Shown here in pieces: positions 1 to 11,400 of a stretch of 64,000 nucleotides of DNA. The notes under the pieces were generated by a model. That model was not told where the DNA came from. It made no database searches and saw nothing but the letters and a program-made list of their open reading frames with translations. The stretch comes from Vitellaria paradoxa (lineage: Eukaryota > Streptophyta > Magnoliopsida > Ericales > Sapotaceae), in NCBI GenBank assembly GCA_019916065.1, contig CM034241.1:1642562-1706561 (forward strand). The letters run 5' to 3'. The first letter of the stretch is position 1. Each line of letters begins with the position of its first letter. The position numbers were made by a program, and so were the translations under genes.

Positions 1-207
1 TCATTCAATATTATTTCATTATTATTTCAATTTCACGCCCATATTTTTCACACCGTCCCATCTGATTTGTATTTACGATGCAACATTATTGGAAACCCAC
101 AATTATTTATATATCTGTGACCATTCATTCATCCATCCAAAAAATATCAAATGATGATTCACATCAATCCCCACCAGCCAATTTGAAACGGAAGTTTCAA
201 TACGAAG
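1..207. other. Left flank of the copia insertion, no gene seen
   Basis: AT-rich sequence without a recognisable gene. It is the original neighbour of the sequence at 8202 onward, separated from it by the copia insertion, so it may be the far part of the pyruvate decarboxylase 3' UTR or downstream region. Confidence 0.5.
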
Positions 208-212
208 GAAAG

Positions 213-689
213 TGTAGGAAAAAAAATAAGGAAATAATGAATATAAAATTCATTGTACCTTTTTTATGCGGAAAACTTTTGATTCGGGATCTTTGCTTGC
301 TTTACGAACTCTTTTGTCACGTACGCAGATTTCTGAACGGATTTTTTCTCGCTTTTATAGAATACTACCAGAGTATCTACAAAGCACACGAACCAAAATC
401 CTAGGGACTAAGATGGTACCCTAGAGAGAACCAAGAGAGAATATATGGAGAGAGAGAGGAAGATTAATTGTTGTTTTTTCAATACTAGTTTGTGTCTATA
501 TATAATAGCGAGATGCCTAACTCATCTCAACCACTAAAGGGATAGAGTTAGATATTAACTCAACCATTCAAAATAAGAGATCAACCTTATCTCTCAAACA
601 TATAGAATTATCCCAACATTAGAACTTATCTAGTGTCCTACTTTGAGTCAAACAATGTCTATGTGGACGTACCACAGGGTAATACAACA
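213..689 (-). repeat. 3' LTR of the copia element
   Basis: A 477-bp copy of the repeat at 7719-8196, with only a handful of substitutions and a small A-run length difference. It is preceded in element orientation by the polypurine tract. Confidence 0.95.
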
Positions 690-700
690 TCTCCCACTCG
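690..700 (-). other. Polypurine tract next to the 3' LTR
   Basis: On the minus strand the bases just before the 3' LTR read CGAGTGGGAGA, purine-rich and in the place expected for the plus-strand primer. Confidence 0.75.
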
Positions 701-1760
701 GACACATACGGAATATATATCTCTCATCCAAAATTTACTCATCCTGTTCATCTCTTCATACGGGTAATGGATCGTGCGACCAAAACGAGAAAGTCTAAAA
801 TGAGGAATGTTATATTAAGTTACTATCTCACTAATATAACATTACAATTCCAAGTCTCGTTTATACCCCAAATCATCAAATCACACTAGATCTAGCACCT
901 CTAATCCCTCTTGTAACACATACAGAGTCATGTTAGATCTCACATTATATTTGCACTCATGATTATATCAAAAAGACTAACAATGACATAATCGCCCGGG
1001 CTATGAGTTACAAAATATTAGTGTGGTATCAAATGACTTTCCCTTATACATTATGTTTGTCCATCTAAACTTGACTGCTTTCCTAGACATGCTCCGTTGG
1101 ACCGTATAATTCATGGCCCTTGGATAACATGCTCAAGTAGCAACATCAAGTCTCAACTTCAAAACATAAGTCTAAGTCCCAAAGGGTATGAGATGGAACT
1201 AATAGTCCAGAAGTCTCACACAATGACGAAGAAAGGGATTTATTTCGTCACCCCTTCCCACGGTCGCCTAGTAGCACATACAGTATGATATGTATGCTAT
1301 GGTGGAGCTCCCACTTAGGGTTAGTCACGCTCTAACACCATACGAATCTTAGTCTAGTCACTTCTCATAGCGCCTAACTTGAGCCTCTCGAGACAGTCAC
1401 TCAATAGTGCCTTCTCATGAGTCTCACATTCGGCTATTCTCAGGTTTCATGGAGACGTGGATGTACTCCATGTTCGACTAATGTAGTCTCATCTTAGCTC
1501 AATGCTAAGGCGACTTATGATAACTCAATCCTTGTCGCTTTCAAAGTGCCATGGAGATCACTACTTCATAGTGTGATCATCTATGTCTCATCCTGCTCGC
1601 TATTCAAGCGCTAGGGTGATCACCCGTGTGAGTGGGCTGACCAAAACCTGTGACTTTACTTATATGACTAGATATGTGCACTAATTAAACAAAATAATAT
1701 GCAAAAAAATATATATATTTTATTAATGCATAGAAAAATGTCCATCATACAAAAAAAATG
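701..1760. other. Long 3' non-coding region of the copia element
   Basis: About 1.06 kb lies between the RNase H stop and the polypurine tract. It has no convincing open frame; one 63-codon frame at 1097 has no recognisable domain. This is longer than the short gap usual for copia elements, but I see no extra gene in it. Confidence 0.7.
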
Positions 1761-4700
1761 TCAAATCCTACGTAAACCCAAGACCATAACATGTCTACGA
1801 AAAATATCTCTCGGTATGGGTTTAGTCATGGGATCAGCAACCATGTCGATGGTGGGGACATACTTTAGGACAACCTGACCTTGCGCAACAATGTCTCTAA
1901 TGAAATGGTAACGAGTATCAATGTGCTTGGATCTACCATGGTATTTTGGATCTTTTGCAAAAGCTATGGCAGCTGTGTTATCACAATGAACCACAACAGC
2001 CTCGCCCAAGTGCCCTGTAATGCTCAAGCTCTGCAAGAATCTCCTCAACCATAAAGCCTCTTGCACAGCAGCAGTGCAAGCAATATACTCTGACTCCATG
2101 GTGGATAAAGAAACACATTGTTGTTTCTTACTACACCATGAAATGGCTCATCCTCCAAGTATAAAAGCATAACCCGATGTGGATTTGCGCTCATCTCTGT
2201 CAGCAGATCCGTCTGCGTCACTATACCCAGTTAATTTCATACTGCCACCTTGATAGCATAAAGCGAAGTCTGCAGTCCCTCGCAAATATCTAAATATCCT
2301 TTCAACTGCAGCCCAATGGGTAGTTCCAGGATTACTTTGGTATCGGCAAACCATACCAACAGCAAAACATATGTCAGGTCGAGTACACATCATAGCATAC
2401 ATCAGATTTCCAATTGCATTGGTGTATGGAACATTGGCCATTTTCTTCCTCTCTTCCTCTGTTCTAGGACACTGATCAATGCTAAGAGTTCGACCCTTCT
2501 CCATTGGAGTGTCTATGGGTTTTGAATGGTGCACACGAAATCGTTCTAGGATCTTCTTTATGTAAGTCTCCTGGGATATACTAAGAAGTTTCTTAGAGCG
2601 ATCTCTGGAGATCTTAACCCCAAGCATATAATCTGCCTGACCCATGTCCTTCATCTCAAATGTGGAGGACAACCACTTCTTAGTGGCGACAATCATCTCC
2701 ATGTTATTTCCAACTAATAAAATGTCATCCACATAAAGTGAGAGAACAAGAAACTTATCTTTTTCTCTTTTGACATACACACAATGGTCTTCTTCAATCA
2801 TCATAAATCCCACAGAGAGAATGGCTTGATGAAATCGAATGTACCATTGTCTAGACGATTGTTTCAGGCCGTAAATAGAACGCTTTAAGCGACAAACCTT
2901 TCGCTCTTGTCCTTCAACCTGAAATCCTTTTGGTTGATCCATATAGATCTCCTCGTCTAGTTCTCCATTGAGAAATGCTGTCTTCACATCCATTTGAAAC
3001 AATTCCAAATCTAAATGTGCGACAATAGCTAGAAGGAGGCGAATGGAGGCAAATCTCACCACAGGAGAGAATGTCTCCTCATAATCTATGCCCTCCTTTT
3101 GGGTATAGCCTTTCGCCACGAGTCGAGCCTTGTATCTGTCAATTGACCCATCCGCTTTGCGCTTGACCTTCAGAACCCACTTGTTACCGATGGCCTTGCG
3201 CTTAGGTGGAAGGTCAACTAACTCCCATACATGATTCTTAGCCATTGAGGTCATCTCTTCTTTCATAGCAGCTATCTATTTTTCAGATGCAGGTGAATTC
3301 AATGCTTCCTCATAGGAGGCAGGCTCATCAGCATCCACAGAGGCAGTCATGAAGGACTCTCATTCAATCTCAAAGCGTCATCGAGGAACTATTCCACGAC
3401 TGTTTCTGCGCAATTGTGAATCCTGAGAGTCTCCTAGTGGCATACTTCCACTAGGTAAGAAAATGCTCCCATTATCTCTAGCAACCAAAGGATGAGGTTG
3501 TGATGCCTCATCTTGCCTATGAGATAAAGGTACATCTTCTTGAGATTCTTCTAACTCATAGAGTTCAAGATCCCCTTTAACTTCACCAATACTTGAAAAA
3601 TCATTTTCACGAAACTTCACATCGCGTGACTCTACCTCTGTCATTCCTCCATCTGGGTGTTCACCGTACATAATGTAGCCTTTCGAGTGTTCAGAGTATC
3701 TTAAGAAGACACACTTATTAGCTCTTGGGCCCAATTTCCCATACTTATGGGAAGTATTGTGAACATATCCCGCAGAGCCCCATGGACGTAAGCCTTCTAG
3801 ATTAGGCTTTCTATCATTCCATAACTCATATGGAGTGGAAAGAACTGACTTTGAAAGGCACTCGGTTAAGTATGTAGGCAGCAGTTAAGAGAGCATCTCC
3901 CCAGAAACTTATCGGGAGATTTGCTTGTGCCATCATTGACCTAACCATATCCAAAAGAGTGCGATTCCGTCTCTCTGCAACACCATTTTGTTGCGGAGTA
4001 CCTGGAATCGTTAATTGTCTGTGTATCCCTTTTTCCTCACATAATCCTTTGAACTGATCAGAAAGATATTCTCGGCCTCTATCAGTACGAAGGACTTTTA
4101 AGTTCCTTTCTTTCTGATTCTCAACCTCAGTTATGAAGTGTTTGAAATAATCCAAAGCTTCAGAACGGTGAGCTAACAGATATACTGAGCCAAAACGTGA
4201 GAAATCATCTATAAAGGTAATAAAATAGGATGCGCCATGTCGTGCCTTCACATGCATTGGTCCGCAAATATCTGAATGGACTAGCTCTAAAGGATGACTG
4301 GCCCTATTAGCCTTACCAAAAGGCTTTCTGGATGACTTTCCAGCCAAACAAGGTTCACAAGTAAGCTGGCTTACTTTAGTGAGAGAGCCCAAAAGCCCTT
4401 CTCTAGCTAATCTAGCCATCCTTTCTTGCCCTATGTGACCCAGTCTAGCATGCCATTTAACAGAATCAGATATAACATTAGAAGAAGAAGATGTGATAAA
4501 AGTTAAATTATTATAAAAATCCATATCCAAATCCAGTGCAAAAAACTCATCTCTTAAACTACCATGACCATAAAGCGTCTTATCAAGATAAATGGACAAA
4601 CCACTACCTTCAAAATGAAAAGAAAAACCTAAGTTTAATAATGCTAAAACTGAAAGCAGATTACATCGGACAGTGGGTGCATAAAGCACATCATGTAAGA

Positions 4701-4860
4701 GCAAAGTGCGTCCAGTACGCATCTTGAACTGGTAGGTGCCAACTCCCAGGACATCTTCCTGCGCTCCATTCCCCATTATGACTGTATGTTTACCCGCTGG
4801 GATCCGACGATAATCTACATATCCAGCTCGATCCTTTGCTACATGTTTGGTTGCTCCTGA
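1761..4860 (-). pseudogene. Degenerate copia pol (protease, integrase, RT, RNase H)
   Basis: In order on the minus strand: an aspartic protease motif DSGATKHV near 4,850; the GAG-pre-integrase HHCC module (WHARLGHIG...CEPCLAGKS); an integrase core with D, D and E motifs (HSDICGP, RTDRGREY, PQQNGVAERRNRT); the reverse transcriptase 3266-2148 with YVDDILLVG; and RNase H to 1761 ending in DPMTKPI. Frame changes occur between gag and protease and after 3826. In-frame stops sit at 3378-3380, 3360-3362, 3276-3278 and 2148-2150. The three TGA stops could come from C-to-T decay of CGA or TGG codons, as expected for methylated elements. It cannot make a working polyprotein. Confidence 0.92.
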
Positions 4861-4862
4861 GT

Positions 4863-5787
4863 CTACAATCCAACCAAGGAGATAATGAGCAATATAAACA
4901 TGTGAGCAAACAAAATGAAAGAGCTAGTGCTAGGGTTTACCTTCTTCGGCTCGTTACACTCAGAAGCGAAGTGACCCTTGCAACCACAATTATAGCATTT
5001 GAGCTTAGACTTGTCTTTCTTTCCACCACGCTTGCCTCTACGGCGCTTGGTTCCCTTGCCAACTTGAGGCGCAAGATTTTGGAGTTTGCCTTGTCTTGCT
5101 CCCTTTTGTTGTCCTTTGCGCTGGGGCTTTTTTCCCCTACGCTGTCCAACCTGAGCGACAAGTGCAGCACTACGGTTTGCATCTCTGCGCTCCGCTTCAA
5201 GCTCAAGGTGACGTGAGACATCATCAAAAGTTTTGATGCTCTCATTGTGCGTAAGCACAAGTTTCACCTGACTCCATGGATTCTCTCAAGGTAAAGACCT
5301 AAGAATCGCCAAAATCTGCTTCTCTTCAGTGAGATCATTGCCAACTGCCTTCATTTCTCTAATCATGGCAGACATCACCCTAAGGTGCTCTGCCATGGTA
5401 TGTTTAGGGTCCATTGTATATTGGTTGAACCTCAAGGTTAAGGCACGTAGCCTAGTGGCAGTGGTACCACCATATTTTAGGCACAATTGATCCCACATAT
5501 ACTTAGCAGTGGAGAATTTCTCAAATTCTCCAATGAGATCATCATGCATGCAGCTTAACAAAGTAAAGCGCGCACTCCTATCTTTTGAACCAAGTTTAAT
5601 AAGCCTGTTGGTCACAGCGATGCTGAGCCGTTGTACCTTCAGTAGGTGCAACCATGCTGTTGGTTAAATGGTCGAGCAATTCTTGCTCATTAAGGAGGTA
5701 CTGAACCTTCCTATGCCACATATCATAGTTATTGCCATCAAGTTTCTCTCCCTTGTTAAGTTCAGCAATAATGTTCTTTGAGACCAT
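4863..5787 (-). pseudogene. Degenerate copia gag (capsid/nucleocapsid) region
   Basis: The start at 5787 gives a typical copia gag opening (LNKGEKLDGNNYDMWHRKV). The frame breaks near 5,640 and continues from 5651 with the UBN2-like capsid part (MWDQLCLKYGG, then LRALTLRFNQYTMDP). A TGA at 5286-5288 interrupts it, and it resumes in the same frame to a zinc knuckle of the form CX2CX4HX4C (CYNCGCKGHFASEC) followed by EPKKVNPSTS. Gag would package element RNA in virus-like particles. One frame break and one nonsense codon make this copy non-functional. Confidence 0.88.
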
Positions 5788-6487
5788 TTCACTACATACA
5801 ATTTGCGCAAGGAATTTTAATTAGGCACATATCTATTATTGTTATTTATTTTAAAAAATTAATTAGACTACAAAATTCTTTTCCACATTATAAAATCGAA
5901 AATTCGCACTTTTGGTGCTAATAATCATCTCTTATAATGTAAATTAGAATAAAGTATCTAATTATTTTTAAAATAAAATATGAGAACGACTCCCACTTTC
6001 CACAAGGTTTATACAACACATGCATATTATTAAAAAATAATGTGAGTCCTATAAGACTCTTTTGGTATAACTGATACTCATGCCAAAATAATTCAGAGTT
6101 TACAAATTTAATGCGAAACACATCCCCTTACAAGGCTTCAAAAAAAAAAAAAAATTACATCATTTTTACATGGCCAAAAATAAACCTACTACATCATGCT
6201 AATAAACATAAATAAATGGGGATGCTGCACCTCCTTTGTATTCTAAGAATTATTTTGGAATAATAAATAACAATAAAATTCATGAGCATCATAAAACACC
6301 AATTCTCCCTCTATTTAATTTCTCATACAAATACATAGGTTATATTAAATGGAGGTTACTAAGCTCACATCTAAAGGAGTTAGTATATGGTCCAAATTTT
6401 TTTTTTAATTTTTTAAAAGGTGTCAAAACACATGCCCATATGGCACAATTGGATGAATACACTAAATATTCATTCATGTAAATAAAC

Positions 6488-6722
6488 AAATTATTTATCT
6501 ACAGAATATAATTAAACAAATTAATTATTTATGAGCTATTAGAATATAATTAAACGAATTAATTATCCATGTGCCATTAGAATATAATTAAACAAATTAA
6601 TTATGCGTGAGCTAAAAATAATAATTAAGCAAATTAATTATTCATGCATGAGCTATTAAAATATAATTAAACAAATTAATTATTCATGCATGAGCTACTA
6701 GAATATAATTAAACAAATTAAT
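6488..6722. repeat. Minisatellite in the copia leader (about five units)
   Basis: A unit of roughly 45-50 bp built around TAATTAAACAAATTAATTAT followed by a variable CATG(C/T)...GAGCTA segment repeats about five times with point differences. It lies between the primer-binding site and gag. Confidence 0.85.
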
Positions 6723-6960
6723 TATATACCTAGAACATATCTATGCACAAGGCCCAATAACATAAAACCCTTTAAAACAAGTAAGTGGGGAATAAAATTT
6801 CAATTTTTGTTTTATTTCAAAAAATATTAAAACATAAATTTATTATTATTATTACACATAAATAAAAAAATTTCTAAAAAATTGAACCAAAAACATCAAC
6901 GCAATATGTAATGCACTTGTATATACATACGGAACATATATACATATATTTTATGTTGGA

Positions 6961-7060
6961 CAGACTAACACGACACCTAGCGTGGTTGAATGGCTTGAAG
7001 TGTGAATGTTAAGGCTCTATGTTGGGATGGGCGTGGGTTCAAATCCCACTCCCAACAATT
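6961..7060 (+). repeat. tRNA-Leu-like (SINE-like) segment in the copia leader
   Basis: The plus strand carries an A-box-like stretch (CTAGCGTGGTTGAATGGC) and a near-perfect B box with T-arm (GGGTTCAAATCCCAC) ending in CCAACA. The 3' part resembles plant tRNA-Leu. The anticodon arm does not fold properly, so this is not a working tRNA gene; it is more likely a SINE head or captured tRNA fragment. Confidence 0.6.
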
Positions 7061-7118
7061 CTGTTTTAATTGTATTTCGCACTTAAAAAAAATCTATTTA
7101 CTTGTAATATGTGAAAAC

Positions 7119-7470
7119 AGCCTCACGCATTACCCTCCGCTCCAAGGCCCAAAAGCACGAAGCCTTCGCTCGGAGCCCGTAAGCCAGCTCCCACCTTGGA
7201 TCGGGCGAGCCAGTGTGCATCATCCCCAACCGGTCAGACCACAAAGACCGAACCAACCTTCAACCGTAGAGAGCGGGAGGTTTTCGCTGCTCTGTGAGGC
7301 CAGCCTGACGCTGTGCCCTCCGCTCTGGAGGCCGCGGGTCACCAAAGCCTTCGCCAGTGACTCGAGGCCCAACTCCCCATTTGGAATGGGGGGGCCAGCA
7401 AATCACTGCCATGAGCCCGACCGTCAAGACCGTGCCCATGTTCCGTCACCTCAGCGCCCGACTTCGATAA
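7119..7470. repeat. Duplicated GC-rich block in the copia leader
   Basis: Two units offset by 183 bp (7119-7301 and 7302-7470) share CCCTCCGCTC, (G)AAGCCTTCGC and CGAG/CGGAGCCC-like words. The block is strikingly GC-rich compared with the AT-rich element around it. No protein domain is recognisable in either strand. Confidence 0.75.
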
Positions 7471-7705
7471 TAATTAATCATTTATTTATATGTATATATT
7501 TTTGAAAAATATAGTGTTGATCTTCTGTCCAAAACAGAAAAACACTATGAAATATATACATACAGAATGTATATATATGTTACCAGCCAACAAAGTTTTT
7601 TTTTTTTTTTTTTTGTTAAAAAAATAGGTGACCGCAATGTGATTTAATTTTTAAACAAATTAAAAATTAGATCTGCGCGTATATGGAGCGAAAACAAGTT
7701 CTATT

Positions 7706-7717
7706 GCTCTGATACCA
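7706..7717 (-). other. Primer-binding site, initiator tRNA-Met type
   Basis: On the minus strand the sequence one base inside the 5' LTR reads TGGTATCAGAGC. This is the classic plant site complementary to the 3' end of initiator methionine tRNA, used to start minus-strand DNA synthesis. Confidence 0.93.
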
Positions 7718-7718
7718 C

Positions 7719-8196
7719 TGTAGGAAAAAAAAATATGAAAATAATGAATATAAAATTCATTGTACCTTTTTTATGCGGAAAACTTTTGATTCGGGATCTT
7801 TGCTTGCTTTACGAACTCCTTTGTCACGTACGCAGATTTCTGAACGGATTTTTTCTCGCTTTTATAGAATACTACCAGAGTATCTACAAAGCACACGAAC
7901 CAAAACCCTAGGGACTAAGATGGTACCCTAGAGAGAACCAAGAGAGAATATATGGAGAGAGAGAGGAAGATTAATTGTTGTTTTTTCAATACTAATTTGT
8001 GTCTATATATAATAGCGAGATGCCTAACTCATCTCAACCACTAAAGGGATAGAGTTAGATATTAACTCAACTATTCAAAATAAGAGATCAACCTTATCTC
8101 TCAAACATATAAAATTATCCCAAAATTAGAACTTATCTAGTGTCCTACTTTGAGTCAAACAATGTCTATGTGGACGTACCACAGGGTAATACAACA
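7719..8196 (-). repeat. 5' LTR of the copia element
   Basis: A 478-bp long terminal repeat, upstream in element orientation. It carries the retroelement promoter and faces the same way as the pyruvate decarboxylase gene ending 224 bp away. Boundaries follow from TG...CA ends and the flanking gaaag duplication. Confidence 0.95.
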
Positions 8197-8201
8197 GAAA
8201 G

Positions 8202-8419
8202 AATAGCAACGAGGCCAAAAAGACTAGTAGATAATTCAAGGGAATATACACCACAATATTCAGCCGTACACTGCAGAACATTCAAACTTGATGATTCAAC
8301 AACCCCCCCCCCCCCCAAAACAAAAAAAAAAAAACATACAACTCATTTTCCACATGCAAAGCATGAAAATGCTGGACCTGAGGAACTCTAAAAACCTTTA
8401 AGCAGCAGTAAGAGGAATT
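8202..8419 (-). other. PDC 3' UTR / downstream region, cut by copia insertion
   Basis: 218 bp between the PDC stop and the copia target duplication. It contains a C14 run followed by A-rich sequence (8303-8334) and no obvious AATAAA signal on the minus strand, so transcript ending may now depend on sequence further away or on the LTR. Confidence 0.5.
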
Positions 8420-11400
8420 TTACTGGGGGTTTGGGGGGCGGCTATTTGCAGCAGAGACCCTGGAGCCCCATTCCAGCAGCTCTTTGCTAGTGTCATCCTT
8501 GTGAACGATCACTTCTATGAAGCACAGGCAGTCTTTCTTGGCACCTGTTGCCGTGTCGATCGCTTGAATGAGCTCTTCCTCGCATCGCACCTGTAAAAAT
8601 AAGAGTGAAAAACAACAATGGTTTTTCCTGATCAGCAATCCACCCATGTCACATCGAAGACAATTGATTAAGGTTCCTCCCGACTCACCTTAGTTGTCCA
8701 GCACTTGCCTTCGCCGTTGTGTAGCGCATCAACCAATCCAGTGTAGTTCCAGTTCTTGATAACATTGTAAGGCCCATCGTGAATCTCCACTTCTATAGTG
8801 TAACCCCCATTGTTTATGAGGAAGATGATGGTCCTCTGTTCACATCTCAGCATTGTTGACACATCTTGTGCAGTCACCTGCCAAACACTCAAGGGGAAAA
8901 GGGGGGGGGGAAATAAAGTATTAAAACAAGCAGAAAATCTAGCTATGAATTGGACTTGAGATTAAGGCACTGTTTGGTGCATCAAATTTGAACAAAAATC
9001 AACGACATTTGCTTCTTTGGTATTGACAAAACACCAATTTTTGCCTTTTTTTTGCTCAGCTACAGTTATTTGTTCACTTCAAAAGTTACCCAAATTTTTA
9101 TCAAATGCACAAAAAGTTGTCACAAGTTACTAAAAGTTGCCAAAATTTTTACCAAACACTCAAATGTTGCTAAAAATTACAGCTTATTTTGCCGAACACA
9201 CCAAAAATTTCAACTACCAACTAAATTTTACAAGAACACAAACGAGGAGCATACTATAGACAAACTTATAATTATCATATTAAAATTTTAATACAACTTA
9301 AAATATACTAGACGATTTCAAATAATTACTTGTACATGGTAATTCAAATCCATCATGTTAAATCTCTCAAGTTGAAACCCACAATTAAACAACAAACCTA
9401 TATTTCAGATACTCTCCGCTAATAATTAATGTTATATTCATTTATTTCAAATTTTTAAATACAAACATAACCTTAAGTCTCTAATACTTCATATATGCAA
9501 GGCAACATAAGCTGAACATATACGATTATCAGCAACCATAAATATAGCGGGTGGTCATCCCCAAGCTTAAGAAAATTCTCAAAGGTATAGTGTAATTGTC
9601 CATAAATTTTCGACCTTGCTCCCAAGAACAAAATCCTATGCTGGATCCACAATTGGTATCAGCCTAGGTAGCAAGGCAGCACAGCCCTTTAAAAACATGA
9701 AATCTAATGCATTGCAAAGTAGTCAACAAACTGCAAGAATTTCGGAACTAACTTGGACAGATAAGATTTGACTAGGAAAAGCACTATTGTCTGTTCTACA
9801 GACAGAAACCTATAGAGTATACCTAAAACAGACACCTATAAAGTATATTTTTGGAATAAATTGGAATAACAGAGCAATGAGAGATTGCTTATTTTATAAC
9901 AAAACTCGTAGTGAGTATCCGATATAGTGCCCATAAGGTTATTAGAATTGACAAGAATTGAAACTATAAGTATGTGTGGATATATATTACCTGGAAGCTA
10001 CCATCACCAATGAAAGCAATCACTCTCTTATTCCGAGCAGCCTGTGCATATCCAAGAGTTGCACCAACTGACCAACCAATTGATCCATATTGCATCTGGA
10101 ACTCATACCTGAGAAACCCCAATTTCACAACATTTGTCAATACAATAAAATGGAAATTTAAAAAAAAAAAAAAGAAAAAAAAGAACATTGTCTAACCCCA
10201 CTTACCCACATCCCTCAGGCAATTTGAGTTTCTGGCAATTGAACCAGGAGTCCCCAGTCTCAGCAATCACAGCAGTGTCGCTTGACAGCAACTTCTGAAT
10301 GTGTTGGAACAGAACATTGACCCTCAAAGGCTCCATAGGAGCACACTTGAGAGGTTGTCCCTCGGAAACATAGATCCTGTGGTAATTCTCATAAGCAGTG
10401 GAGTTATGCTTAACCCGCTTTGACAGAGCTCTCAAGAAATCCTTCATCAGAACACACCCAAATGCAGGACCATTTCCAATCACCACGCGATCAGGCTGCA
10501 CGATGATGGCCTTCTCTTTCTTCAGAAGCAGAGAGTACCCAACAGAGGTGTAGTCATTGAAAATGGGTCCAGCAAACAAATAGGCATCAGCAGATTCAAC
10601 AATTTCGGCGCAAAAGGCTGTGCTAACAGCACCCCAGTAAGTTCCAATGAAATGGGGGTGGTGCTCCGGCACAAGTCCTTTCGCCGACGGCATCACCGCC
10701 ACTGAATAGCCACAGGCATCGGCTAATTCAACAAATGCCTCACTAGCTTTAGCCACTCGCAGCTTCGGCCCGCCCACCATCACTGGCTTTACCGCCTTGT
10801 TCAAGAACTCTGCCGCTGCTTCCACTGCAGCCTCCAAACCCATCTGATTAGACAATCTGTACACCAGAAAAAATAAAAATAAAAAATTCACAAATACAAT
10901 TTGAACAAAAAATATACAGATCCACCAATTATAAAACACATATACATATAGTTATATATGTGTGTGTATTGGGAAAACGAATTGAAAGATTTACCTGGGA
11001 GATAGCGAAAATGGAACTGGCTGGCGGCTAAAGGTGGGGTGTGGAATCGCCGGCAAGTTACAGCTTACACTGATATAGACAGGCTTGCTTTCTTTCAACG
11101 CCGTAGATATCGCTGTATCGACCAGTTCATGCGCATCTTCCAAGTTATTCACAACAGCCTATGATCATAATAAACAAAAATAAATCACTACTCAGAAAGC
11201 ATTCACTTCAACACAGGGCATTCTTCAGAGACACAAATGTGCAAATAGATGGTTTGCTCTAACCTGGTAGCAAGTGACAGCTTGAAAGCAGCGAAGCTCT
11301 TGGCTGAAGTCGGGAAGTCCGATGGTGTGGTGGAGGATTCTGTTAGTGCCGTAGTCGTTGGAATTGGGACCCCCAACGATGCAGATGACGGGGAGATTCT

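Larger units (their letters stand above)
5788..7705. other. 1.9-kb untranslated leader of the copia element
   Basis: It runs from the primer-binding site to the gag start. It contains, in element order, a T-run near 7,590-7,615, the GC-rich duplication, the tRNA-Leu-like segment, a minisatellite and AT-rich filler. No gene is seen. It is unusually long and composite for a copia leader. Confidence 0.8.
213..8196 (-). mobile_element. Full-length Ty1/copia LTR retrotransposon, defective
   Basis: A 7,984-bp element read on the minus strand. It has two near-identical LTRs (213-689 and 7719-8196) beginning TGTAGG and ending ACAACA, and is flanked by the 5-bp target duplication gaaag (208-212 and 8197-8201). 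The primer-binding site next to the 5' LTR matches initiator tRNA-Met and a purine-rich tract lies beside the 3' LTR. The internal order gag, protease, integrase, reverse transcriptase, RNase H identifies the copia superfamily. By eye the LTRs differ at about nine positions, so insertion is fairly recent, yet the coding region has several stops and frame changes. The copy cannot encode its own enzymes and would need help in trans. The exact copia lineage is not assigned. Confidence 0.95.

Noticed and set aside
1097..1288. Possible extra (env-like) gene in the copia 3' region
   Set aside because: Only 63 codons, on the strand opposite to the element, with no signal peptide or membrane pattern.
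6488..6722. CRISPR-like regular repeat
   Set aside because: Repeats are directly adjacent and degenerate with no unique spacers, in a plant nuclear retroelement; it is a minisatellite.
6961..7060. Functional tRNA-Leu gene
   Set aside because: The T-arm is good but the acceptor, D and anticodon arms do not pair properly, so only a tRNA-like call is made.
7002..7505. 167-codon open frame on the + strand
   Set aside because: It lies across the tRNA-like and GC-rich duplicated leader of the copia element, on the strand opposite to the element's genes, and matches no protein pattern.
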